The notes under the pieces: generated by a model
Seen by the model: the letters and a program-made list of their open reading frames with translations, nothing else
What the model was told of the DNA's origin: nothing
Database searches by the model: none
Shown: one piece after another, positions 1-5,389 of the stretch
Position numbering within the stretch: position 1 is the stretch's first letter
Layout of the letters: each line of letters starts with the position of its first letter
Source: an uncultured Lentisphaeria bacterium
GTDB lineage: Bacteria > Verrucomicrobiota > Lentisphaeria > Victivallales > Victivallaceae
NCBI GenBank assembly: GCA_903821255.1
Contig: CAIJKT010000719.1
Coordinates: forward strand, 1-6,547
DNA: 6,547 bases
Direction: 5' to 3'
Translations under genes and position numbers: made by a program

Positions 1-78
1 AAAAAGCCGAAACTGGATTTGCCTTTTGCGTCATGATGTGTAACTTAATGACCCTGTCGAATGCATTTCGGCACAAGT

Positions 79-155
79 GGATCCGTAGCTCAGTTGGTTA
101 GAGCAGGTGACTCATAATCACCGGGTCGCTGGTTCGAGCCCGGCCGGATCCACCA
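79..155 (+). tRNA. tRNA with CAU anticodon (elongator Met or lysidine-type Ile2)
   Basis: A complete cloverleaf can be folded by eye. The acceptor stem is 79-85 with 145-151 (7 bp, all Watson-Crick). The D stem is 88-91 with 101-104. The anticodon stem is 106-110 with 118-122 around the loop CTCATAA, with anticodon CAT at 113-115. The T stem is 128-132 with 140-144 around loop TTCGAGC. The discriminator is A152 and CCA is encoded at 153-155. It is not the initiator: the first acceptor pair is a normal G-C and the anticodon stem lacks the three consecutive G-C pairs of tRNA-fMet. Whether it is elongator Met or the minor Ile tRNA whose C34 is converted to lysidine by TilS cannot be settled by eye. 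The anticodon arm and variable/T-arm segment (AGG at 105-107, GGTCGCTGGTTC at 124-135) look more like my memory of E. coli tRNA-Ile2 than of its elongator tRNA-Met. Confidence 0.97.
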
Positions 156-162
156 CTTTTTT
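128..162 (+). terminator. Possible intrinsic terminator using the tRNA 3' half and a T run
   Basis: Six Ts (157-162) start one base after the encoded CCA. The T arm and acceptor stem of the tRNA lie immediately upstream. A tRNA fold followed at once by a U run can act as a terminator. No other hairpin with a T run is visible on the + strand between the tRNA and 413. Confidence 0.35.
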
Positions 163-264
163 CCTCAAACAAGCAATTCTACGCCTCTCCTGACTATTCT
201 TGTAAATTCCTGTTTTCTCCCTTAAAAACCGCCAGTAAGCTAACTATAAACTATCATGTCTTGA

Positions 265-402
265 GGAGAGAATATCTATACTGAAATTACTGATCCCGTG
301 ATATATTTGTCCGATTATATGATTGAAGATTTCCAGCGCCGGCTGGACGGCAAAACGTTGAAATATACAGTAAATCCGCAGAAATCTGCAATGCGGGCAT
401 GA
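265..402 (+). pseudogene. Short coding-like remnant, unidentified
   Basis: Between in-frame TGA codons at 262-264 and 400-402 runs a 45-codon open frame. Its translation reads like ordinary protein (parts: TEITDPVIYLSDYMIEDF, then QRRLDGKTLKYTVNPQKSAM). A purine-rich AGGAGAG lies at 264-270, but no ATG, GTG or TTG follows it at proper spacing. The first in-frame candidates are GTG at 298 and ATG at 319, the latter giving only 27 residues. This fits a small gene that lost its start codon, or a decayed fragment of a longer gene. I do not recognise the family. It lies between the tRNA and the convergent oxidoreductase gene. A chance open frame remains quite possible. Confidence 0.25.
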
Positions 403-413
403 ACCTGCCAAAT

Positions 414-1595
414 TTATTTTTTCCCAACAAGCCCAACTTCATCAAAGTGGATTTTATTGCCGGTGCCGCGCAGCGCATCCTGAAGCGTTGCAACGGGAAT
501 ATCATCCGGTGAAACTCCGGAAGCGGCAGCCAGTGCGGCAGCGGTTCCGGCGGCTTCTCCGGTCAGCGCCGCAGAGGGAATTACCCGGGTGACTTCCCAG
601 GCATCCTCTTCCGCAGCGGTACAACGGCCGGCGGCCACCAGGTTCTTCAAACCAGCAGGCAGCATGCTGCGATATGGAATTTCCCAGACAAATCCCGGTT
701 TCCGCCAGTCCGCGGCCAGCCCGATTGAATCGTCGAAATGGGTCCAGTCCTGACCATCCTTGAGTTTGTATTGCGCGGGAATATGGCGAGTGGTGCGGAA
801 TTGCGCCATTGACGGCAGAGTAAGCGGAAAGAGTGTTTTACGGTCTTTTTTGCCAGTACCGTATTCGCTTACAAGCCGTTCGCGGTATTGCGCCCGCCCG
901 TCAAGGATAAAGCTGCTTACTTCAGAGCCGTCAATGCCGGATGGACCGCGCTTCTTGTCCCAGGAACTGCCTTTGACATACGTGGCAATATTCTCTACCG
1001 AATTATTCAGACGCCACTGTGCTCCATTTGCATATTCAAGCGCCCAGAAGGCAAGGGCGTTCTGCGCCGTCGGGCAGACCAGTCCCGCCTGATGCGCGAT
1101 ATCGGCATCCCCGGTGGCATCGACGAAGCATTTCGCCGAAATGCGGCCGCGACCGCTTTTGTTCTCCACTTCAACCGCGGCAAGACGGCCGTCATGAACA
1201 TTCGCGGCACAGACGAGTGTGTCAAACCAGATATCGACTCCGGCATTGGTGAGCAGCTCATCAAGCGCAATAACAAACGAAGCAGGCGAAAAGACCACCC
1301 GGTATCTTTTTGCCTCTTCGGCCTTGCGTCCTTTTTGCCATTCCGGCACATCGCCCGGCCCGTATTTTATGCTTGATAGCAGGAGTTCTTCGGTGATTCC
1401 GAAGGTGACTTGCGTGCCGCTGCCGTCGCAGAGCGGAAGATAGATGAAAATTATACCGGCAGTGGCGAGTCCGCCGGTGAAAATAGTTTTCTCAATGAGC
1501 GCAGTCTTCTGTCCGCGCCGCGCCGCCGCGATCGCCGCCGCCGCACCCGCGATTCCGCCGCCGCATACCGCAACATCATAAGATTTTTCAAACAT
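414..1595 (-). CDS. FAD-dependent oxidoreductase (FAD_oxidored family, PF12831-like)
   Basis: This gene encodes a 393-residue flavoprotein with no signal peptide or membrane segment, so it is probably cytosolic. The N-terminal dinucleotide-binding fold is clear: a beta strand, then G12-x-G14-x-x-G17, then a helix, then the acidic E35 expected to contact the adenosine ribose. A TGGLATAG segment at 40-47 follows. A second flavin-associated motif, DATGDAD, sits at 159-165. Near the C terminus are NLVAAGRC (318-325) and RVIPSAALTGEAAG (337-350), the usual C-terminal FAD contact of this family. These features support FAD binding and redox chemistry, but the substrate cannot be read from them. The start is supported by CAGGAG six bases before the ATG. 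The gene begins 12 bp after the iclR-type stop codon on the same strand, so it is most likely the second gene of that operon and under that regulator. No convincing terminator follows it. Confidence 0.9.
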   Translation of the reverse strand: MFEKSYDVAVCGGGIAGAAAAIAAARRGQKTALIEKTIFTGGLATAGIIFIYLPLCDGSGTQVTFGITEELLLSSIKYGPGDVPEWQKGRKAEEAKRYRVVFSPASFVIALDELLTNAGVDIWFDTLVCAANVHDGRLAAVEVENKSGRGRISAKCFVDATGDADIAHQAGLVCPTAQNALAFWALEYANGAQWRLNNSVENIATYVKGSSWDKKRGPSGIDGSEVSSFILDGRAQYRERLVSEYGTGKKDRKTLFPLTLPSMAQFRTTRHIPAQYKLKDGQDWTHFDDSIGLAADWRKPGFVWEIPYRSMLPAGLKNLVAAGRCTAAEEDAWEVTRVIPSAALTGEAAGTAAALAAASGVSPDDIPVATLQDALRGTGNKIHFDEVGLVGKK

Positions 1596-1607
1596 GATCA
1601 GCTCCTG

Positions 1608-2384
1608 TTATTTCGTTGTATTAATTTTACAAATTATTTTTTCAGCGCCTGCCATGACGGTGCGCATAATCCCGCTTTCGTCCGCAAAGTTGACATTATG
1701 CAGGTGAAATGTGATTGCGCCGGTCATGCCGCCATCCGGGGTCCGCACCGGAATGCCTGCTTTTAAGTCCGTCCGCGGGGTCAGCAGCGGCGTTTCGGCA
1801 TATCCATTTTTCCTGGCGGCAGCCAACTGCGCCAGAAATTTATCCATACTGCCCCAGGCGCTTAACCCATGATACTCAAACGGATTTCGGGAGCGCAAAC
1901 TCAACAGACTTTCCTCCGGGGCAAAAGCGAAAAACGCCAGCCCGGCTACGGTAAAATATGGATTCAAGCTCATGCCGTCCGGATATATCGCTTTGCCGGG
2001 ATTCGCCGGGTCAAAGCGAAATCTGGCGATAATATCGGCATTGCCCAGTTCTGAATAATAAATCTCCGAGCCGGGATATTTCAGATGCAGTTCGCGGAGT
2101 TCCTTTTCCACAATCAGCAGGTAGCTGTTTCGCTTTTGTCCGCCCGCCAGCTTTAATATCATGTCGCCGATGATGTATTTGCCGCTGTCTGTTTTTGCCA
2201 GCAATCGTTCATTAACCAAAGTATCTGCCAGATTGAAAATCGTATTCCGTTTCATTTCGCAGGCACGGGCAAGATCACAGAGGCGTATTCCATCCCCGCT
2301 GTCCGCCACCAGCCGCAAAATCTTTGCCGCCCGTTCCAATGACTGTATCATGAAATTTGCTTGTTGTTCTATATTACGGAACAC
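1608..2384 (-). CDS. IclR-family transcriptional regulator
   Basis: The product (258 residues from GTG at 2384) has the two-part build of IclR regulators. A winged helix-turn-helix covers about residues 12-75 (start IQSLERAAKILRLVA, recognition helix about 45-58, wing ending KYIIG). An effector-binding domain covers about 85-255. Family length is typically near 250-270. Two starts are possible: GTG at 2384, or ATG at 2351, which gives 247 residues beginning MIQSLERAA and matches how many IclR proteins start. Neither has a clear Shine-Dalgarno. The predicted transcription start near 2398 leaves only about 14 bases before the GTG, and the operator-like palindrome at 2365-2383 would overlap the first GTG codons, so I slightly favour the ATG. 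The protein probably represses its own operon, which includes the FAD oxidoreductase gene 12 bp downstream. The effector is unknown, though sugar acids or aromatic acids are common in the family. Confidence 0.92.
   Translation of the reverse strand: MFRNIEQQANFMIQSLERAAKILRLVADSGDGIRLCDLARACEMKRNTIFNLADTLVNERLLAKTDSGKYIIGDMILKLAGGQKRNSYLLIVEKELRELHLKYPGSEIYYSELGNADIIARFRFDPANPGKAIYPDGMSLNPYFTVAGLAFFAFAPEESLLSLRSRNPFEYHGLSAWGSMDKFLAQLAAARKNGYAETPLLTPRTDLKAGIPVRTPDGGMTGAITFHLHNVNFADESGIMRTVMAGAEKIICKINTTK
2365..2383. promoter_or_regulatory. Candidate IclR operator, TGTTC-N9-GAACA palindrome
   Basis: TGTTC at 2365-2369 and GAACA at 2379-2383 form a perfect 5-bp inverted repeat around a 9-bp AT-rich centre. 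This size and form are typical of sites bound by IclR-family dimers. It lies about 15-33 bases downstream of the predicted transcription start of the adjacent regulator gene, where a bound repressor would block its own transcription. The binding role is inferred from position and symmetry only. Confidence 0.4.
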
Positions 2385-2397
2385 ATATTCTATATTA
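2367..2397. repeat. 10-bp direct repeat TTCTATATTA, two copies 21 bp apart
   Basis: TTCTATATTA occurs at 2367-2376 and again, without mismatch, at 2388-2397. The 21-bp period is two helical turns, so both copies face the same side of the DNA. The first copy forms most of one arm and the centre of the TGTTC-N9-GAACA palindrome. The second contains most of an 11-bp palindrome CTATA-T-TATAG (2390-2400) at the predicted transcription start. The arrangement fits cooperative binding of two regulator dimers. Confidence 0.5.
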
Positions 2398-2404
2398 TAG
2401 TTAT

Positions 2405-2433
2405 ATGATAATTCAAAAGCACCGAACTGTCAA
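2405..2433 (-). promoter_or_regulatory. Sigma-70-type promoter of the iclR-oxidoreductase operon
   Basis: On the - strand TTGACA (2428-2433, all six consensus bases) is followed by exactly 17 bp and then TATCAT (2405-2410, five of six). This predicts a transcription start near 2398, just upstream of the regulator start codon. It is the best promoter in the window and should drive both genes of the unit. Confidence 0.7.
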
Positions 2434-2485
2434 GAGTGGATTAACAAAAAACATGAAAACGATAAAGAGAAATCGGCACGGCATT

Positions 2486-2513
2486 TAACAGGGATAGACA
2501 GGATGTACAGGAT
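2486..2513. repeat. Three tandem 9-bp ACAGGAT-type units in an intergenic gap
   Basis: The units are TAACAGGGAT (2486-2495, one extra G), AGACAGGAT (2496-2504) and GTACAGGAT (2505-2513), followed by TTTTT. On the - strand this reads as repeated ATCCTGT blocks. They lie between the stop codon of the membrane gene (2551) and the iclR promoter, outside any gene. My impression is that similar ATCCTGT-rich tandem units recur between genes in several phyla, but I know no function for them. Confidence 0.6.
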
Positions 2514-2550
2514 TTTTTACAAATGTTCCATTTTACCCGATAAAATCAAA

Positions 2551-4551
2551 TCACGGTTTCGATTTTAACTCCCGTTTCCATTCTGAGTTACGGGTCAGGG
2601 TAAAATTGTCATTCTTGACGCTGTAGCCGAAAGCCTTGCCGTCCAGCGGGTCCGCCGGAATTTCCGGCAGTATCACCGGAACCAGTTCCTGTAATGACGC
2701 CGGATACTCTCCGTGCTCACACTTATATATCTTCAGCGCCAGCCCGATTTTTAGCATCGCCTGCGATGACCTAGTATTGAATAAATTGCGCAAATCAAAA
2801 CTTAACAGCAAATTATACCCGCGCGGGTAATAATTATCAACGAACCGGTGCAATTCCGGCGGCAGTACCGGCATTTCCCGGATTTTCAGCATTTCATGCC
2901 GGACTTTGACACTATTATTAATATGGTATGCGAAATACCTGGCAACCAGCGGATAACCAGCCAGTAAATCATTCCATAGCAACATTTTGTATAAATAATT
3001 ATCTTCGCAAGATCTCAATTTACCTTCATCAAATCGGCATTGCAATTTAAGGAGAGTGGAAAAATAATTGTATTCCGGTTCCATGTCCGCACTAATATAA
3101 TTAATCGGATGCTGATTCAAATAATCGAGCATTCTGCAGTAACTGGCGGCAAAAGGGGGATTGTCCGGCCCGATTTTAACGGCCTCGGTAATCGTGTCTT
3201 CTACTATGAACCGTTTTCTGATAAAGGAGTAATGGAATTGCTCATTGTTGATTATTTGCGCAAGCTTCAGGCTTTTCTCTATTTCCGGCAGAATTTTATC
3301 ATCCTGACCGTTTAATTTAAAAACACAAGCACGGGCGAGGATAAATTCAGCTAGATGATTCATCTCAAACTCAAATAATTTTATCTGCCTTTGCTCGATT
3401 TTCGGCACGAAGCGGCACTCCGGATAGGATGCCGCCTGTTCAAGCATGGCATAAATCTGTTTACTTTCCGGAGACTGGACAAGGTCAATCAGATGTTGTC
3501 TGGATTCAGTCGATGCTTCTTTAGGTTGAAGAGATGCCAGTGCATGCCAATATAAATCTGTGTTTTGCGCATTGAATCTGTTCAGCATTTTATAAGCGCT
3601 GTAATATAGATTGGCGGCATTACGTTCTTCCTGAACAGGCGGCAATTTCGCCAGTAATTGCTCAGGTTCACATAATATCCCGGCGGCGGCGGCATCGCGT
3701 TCAGCCTGACGCAATCCGGACTGTCCGGCGGTGACAGCAATAATCCACAACACAATTGAAATCAGAACCAGCAAGCCGATGCAGGCTAATAAAGACTTCA
3801 GATACTTTTCACCTCTAATAATTTTTCTCGTCCATAACAGATACCCCAGCGGCGGCAGAAGAATTATGCCAAGACTTAAAAATGACATTCCTGCAAGACC
3901 AGCGAGATAACCTGGAGTTCCTTCATAATATCCTTTATAAGAAAATTTAGTTACTTTCTCAATAACATATTGAATCAACAAATCATTACCCAATAAGGCA
4001 ATTCCGCTCATCATCCCCGGAGCCAACAGAAACAATAGCAGCAATGTTGCCAAGATCGCCACTCCCAATGCAATGGGCCTGCGAGTTTTCGGCATCATAC
4101 TCGCGATGAAAAAGAACAAGACATAAATTCCAACGGCAACACTCAAAATAATGATGGTGTTTTCATAGTAAATTGAGTCTGACGGAACGCCGGCATGAAT
4201 CCACCCTATAGCGAATAATGCAAATATCGGGAAAATGAACAGTATCAATCCGGCGACAAATTTTATCCAGTAAAGCCTTCCCTGTCCGGAAGAAGCAAGA
4301 TGTTTATCAGAATTATCCTGTCCGGCAGAATCCATCAGCAGATTTGGCGCCATGACGACAGGAATGCCGCAGTATAAAATCATCATTGTCAATAAATAGA
4401 ATTCATCGTAGTGTGTGGCATACTCATTCTGCAAATACTTAGTAATAAATATCCATACAAGGACTAATAAAACTTCGGCCACAAATAAAAACAACAGCGA
4501 CCATAAGTGCTGTTTCCATTCGTTCAGGATTGCGCGTAAAAAGGTACTCAT
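2551..4551 (-). CDS. Multi-pass membrane protein: ABC-2 permease-like N terminus with a PVC-type C-terminal domain
   Basis: The chosen start is the ATG at 4551 (666 residues), because AGAAGGA sits 7 bases before it. The in-frame ATG at 4575 adds eight residues (MDRKKENG) and has no ribosome binding site. Numbered from the 4575 start, about seven hydrophobic helices lie near residues 25-45, 57-78, 103-124, 138-160, 166-186, 222-246 and 260-283. The segment SDKHLASSGQGRLYWIKFVAGL (in pieces, 89-110) resembles the loop and third helix of ABC-2 type permeases. After residue 290 comes a soluble, probably helical region with PPVQEERNAANLYYSAY (312-328). Near the end is ALKIYKCEHGEYPASLQELV (613-632), then IPADPLDGKAFGYSV. 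The latter resembles a pseudopilin-like C-terminal block common in PVC proteins. The substrate is unknown. No ATP-binding partner gene lies next to it here, so the transport role is an inference. Confidence 0.75.
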   Translation of the reverse strand: MSTFLRAILNEWKQHLWSLLFLFVAEVLLVLVWIFITKYLQNEYATHYDEFYLLTMMILYCGIPVVMAPNLLMDSAGQDNSDKHLASSGQGRLYWIKFVAGLILFIFPIFALFAIGWIHAGVPSDSIYYENTIIILSVAVGIYVLFFFIASMMPKTRRPIALGVAILATLLLLFLLAPGMMSGIALLGNDLLIQYVIEKVTKFSYKGYYEGTPGYLAGLAGMSFLSLGIILLPPLGYLLWTRKIIRGEKYLKSLLACIGLLVLISIVLWIIAVTAGQSGLRQAERDAAAAGILCEPEQLLAKLPPVQEERNAANLYYSAYKMLNRFNAQNTDLYWHALASLQPKEASTESRQHLIDLVQSPESKQIYAMLEQAASYPECRFVPKIEQRQIKLFEFEMNHLAEFILARACVFKLNGQDDKILPEIEKSLKLAQIINNEQFHYSFIRKRFIVEDTITEAVKIGPDNPPFAASYCRMLDYLNQHPINYISADMEPEYNYFSTLLKLQCRFDEGKLRSCEDNYLYKMLLWNDLLAGYPLVARYFAYHINNSVKVRHEMLKIREMPVLPPELHRFVDNYYPRGYNLLLSFDLRNLFNTRSSQAMLKIGLALKIYKCEHGEYPASLQELVPVILPEIPADPLDGKAFGYSVKNDNFTLTRNSEWKRELKSKP

Positions 4552-4568
4552 GCCGTTTTCCTTCTTTC

Positions 4569-4582
4569 GATCCATATGGATC
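4569..4582. repeat. 14-bp perfect palindrome GATCCATATGGATC
   Basis: The sequence equals its own reverse complement over 14 bases. It covers the upstream ATG (4575) of the membrane gene and lies just ahead of the Shine-Dalgarno of the preferred ATG at 4551. That puts it inside the mRNA leader or near the transcription start. It could be a regulator site. One such palindrome in 6.5 kb could also arise by chance. Confidence 0.5.
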
Positions 4583-4591
4583 TACCGCATC

Positions 4592-4619
4592 AATATAGAC
4601 TTTTAGTCGTCAAATGCAA
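4592..4619 (-). promoter_or_regulatory. Weak candidate promoter of the membrane gene
   Basis: On the - strand TTGCAT (4614-4619, three of six consensus bases) is followed by 16 bp and TATATT (4592-4597, five of six). It would start transcription near 4585, about 34 bases before the preferred ATG. The rpsT terminator lies upstream at 4655-4687, so a separate promoter in this gap is expected. Confidence 0.25.
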
Positions 4620-4654
4620 TCCATGACATCCGCGTCTTCATCCCTGTTAAAAGC

Positions 4655-4687
4655 AAAAATCCGCCAGGGCAGATTGCCCGGGCGGAT
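4655..4687 (-). terminator. Rho-independent terminator of rpsT
   Basis: On the - strand a GC-rich hairpin precedes TTTTTGCTTTT. The 7-bp outer stem is ATCCGCC (4659-4665) with GGCGGAT (4681-4687). After one mismatch comes a 4-bp inner stem (4667-4670 with 4676-4679) and a 5-base loop. It begins 25 bases past the rpsT stop codon and should insulate the membrane gene from rpsT transcription. Confidence 0.9.
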
Positions 4688-4712
4688 CATAAAAAACAGG
4701 AACGCTGCGGAA

Positions 4713-4988
4713 TTACTTCTTCAGGCCGTTCATCAGGACTGCGATCTGGGACTTCTTGTTCGCTACCTTGTTGGGATGGATCACCCCGATTTTGGCAGTT
4801 TTGTCCAGAGCGCTGAAGTAATCCTTCATGAGTTCACCGGCTTTTGCGGCATCAGCTTCCTGCACGGCGGTGCGGAATTTCTTTTCGACAGTCTTCAGAG
4901 TAGTCCTTCTGGACTTGTTTCTGATCTGATCTTCTTTGCTGGTGCGCAATCTCTTCAATGCTGACTTATTTTTTTTGTTATTCGGCAT
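4713..4988 (-). CDS. rpsT: 30S ribosomal protein S20
   Basis: The 91-residue, very basic product matches S20 in length and pattern. The N terminus MPNNKKNKSALKRLRTS is followed by an Arg/Lys-rich helix (QIRNKSRRTTLKTVEKKFR), an acidic middle segment, and the hallmark GVIHPNKVANKKSQIAVLMN (68-87). S20 is a primary 16S rRNA-binding protein, helical, acting in early assembly of the small subunit body. The start is fixed by AGAAGG (4997-5002) eight bases before the ATG. The gene is monocistronic by appearance, with its own terminator 25 bases downstream and a divergent gene (nusA) upstream. In E. coli S20 represses translation of its own mRNA. Here the leader contains a long-range inverted repeat ending three bases from the Shine-Dalgarno, which might serve a similar purpose. 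I could not resolve its promoter with confidence. Confidence 0.97.
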   Translation of the reverse strand: MPNNKKNKSALKRLRTSKEDQIRNKSRRTTLKTVEKKFRTAVQEADAAKAGELMKDYFSALDKTAKIGVIHPNKVANKKSQIAVLMNGLKK

Positions 4989-5005
4989 CCTTAAAACCTT
5001 CTGTT

Positions 5006-5087
5006 ATGTTTATTGAAAAATTAAGTTTCCATAATTAATATTAATGACGGGTCCGAAACAATAAGACCTGACAAAGCCAATAAACAT
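5006..5087 (-). repeat. 10-bp inverted repeat flanking 62 bp in the rpsT leader
   Basis: ATGTTTATTG at 5006-5015 and CAATAAACAT at 5078-5087 are exact reverse complements. In an rpsT transcript starting beyond 5087 they would close a 62-base loop with an AU-rich 10-bp stem, whose base lies three nucleotides before the AGAAGG ribosome binding site. A role in controlling rpsT translation is inferred. Confidence 0.5.
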
Positions 5088-5160
5088 TACACGCAAACAA
5101 AAAAAATCAAGTAAAATCCGGAATAATATGCACTTTTTTTCGACATTTATGCAAGAAAGA

Positions 5161-5182
5161 GGTTTTGAGAGACTCTGAAACC
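5161..5182 (+). other. Stable hairpin upstream of nusA
   Basis: GGTTTTGAG (5161-5169) pairs with CTC and GAAACC (5173-5182, one bulged T) around an AGA loop, giving nine base pairs including one G-U. It is followed by GGC repeats, not a T run, so it is not a + strand terminator. Its role is unknown. Confidence 0.35.
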
Positions 5183-5220
5183 GGCGGCGGCGGATGCGAT
5201 GAAATTATTCAAAAATAATC

Positions 5221-5248
5221 TTGATAGTTGTAAATACTGGTTTATATT
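5221..5248 (+). promoter_or_regulatory. Candidate nusA promoter
   Basis: TTGATA (5221-5226, five of six consensus bases) is followed by 16 bp and TATATT (5243-5248, five of six). Transcription would start near 5255, leaving a leader of about 135 bases before the nusA ATG. No better pair was seen between the downstream terminator and the gene. Confidence 0.45.
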
Positions 5249-5294
5249 AAAAGCTGAAGCATATCATAGTTTAGATGTAGATCGCATTTGTGAA

Positions 5295-5321
5295 GTGGGT
5301 GTTGTTCGACCCGCTTTTTTT
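5295..5321 (+). terminator. Intrinsic terminator inside the nusA leader (possible attenuator)
   Basis: GTGGGT (5295-5300) pairs with ACCCGC (5309-5314) around an 8-base loop and is followed by seven Ts (5315-5321), then more T-rich sequence. AA at 5293-5294 can extend the stem into the first Ts. It sits 68 bases before the nusA start codon and about 40 bases after the predicted transcription start. It therefore either ends a short leader RNA or conditionally blocks nusA expression. Confidence 0.8.
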
Positions 5322-5389
5322 ATTGATTTTTTATTTTGGTTTGAACTGGACACGGCAACATTGAACACGGAAGCAGAAAGGAACAGGAC

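Larger units (their letters stand above)
4989..5389. other. Divergent control region between rpsT and nusA
   Basis: This 401-bp stretch holds no gene I can support. The first 100 bases are the rpsT leader with its inverted repeat. The middle (5088-5160) is AT-rich, with an 8-base A run at 5099-5106 and a 7-base T run at 5134-5140, and probably carries the rpsT promoter. Next come a hairpin (5161-5182), a GGC-repeat tract (5183-5193) and a 6-bp AT hairpin (ATTATT 5204-5209 with AATAAT 5214-5219). Last come a promoter-like pair (5221-5248), an intrinsic terminator (5295-5321) and the nusA ribosome binding site. A 64-codon open frame from 5199 to 5393 passes through the terminator and has no ribosome binding site, so I do not call it a gene. 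Confidence 0.6.

Noticed and set aside
1..36. Possible C-terminal tail of an upstream + strand gene (11 codons, then TGA)
   Set aside because: All three forward frames give short readable tails here. Eleven codons are too few to support a gene, and no partner sequence is available to the left.
79..155. tRNA as an integration site for a mobile element
   Set aside because: No repeat of the tRNA 3' end, integrase or phage-like gene was found in the window.
333..346. CCAGC-GCCG-GCTGG hairpin as a terminator for the oxidoreductase gene
   Set aside because: On the - strand it is followed by AAATCTTC, not a T run, and it lies within the coding-like remnant on the other strand. It is too weak to call.
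1516..1565. GCC/CCG-rich low-complexity stretch
   Set aside because: It encodes the Gly/Ala-rich FAD-binding helix of the oxidoreductase (GGGIAGAAAAIAAARRG) and needs no other explanation.
760..1766. Several + strand open frames of 74-162 codons opposite the oxidoreductase
   Set aside because: They overlap the FAD gene, have no recognisable domain and are rich in Arg/Cys/Pro, as expected of shadow frames in GC-rich coding sequence.
4614..4964. 116-codon + strand open frame opposite rpsT
   Set aside because: It is antisense to S20 and begins in the rpsT terminator region. No family resemblance.
5194..5287. ATGCGAT (5194-5200) and ATCGCAT (5281-5287) as a long-range stem in the nusA leader
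   Set aside because: Seven pairs at this distance are expected by chance, and the likely transcription start near 5255 would leave out the first arm.
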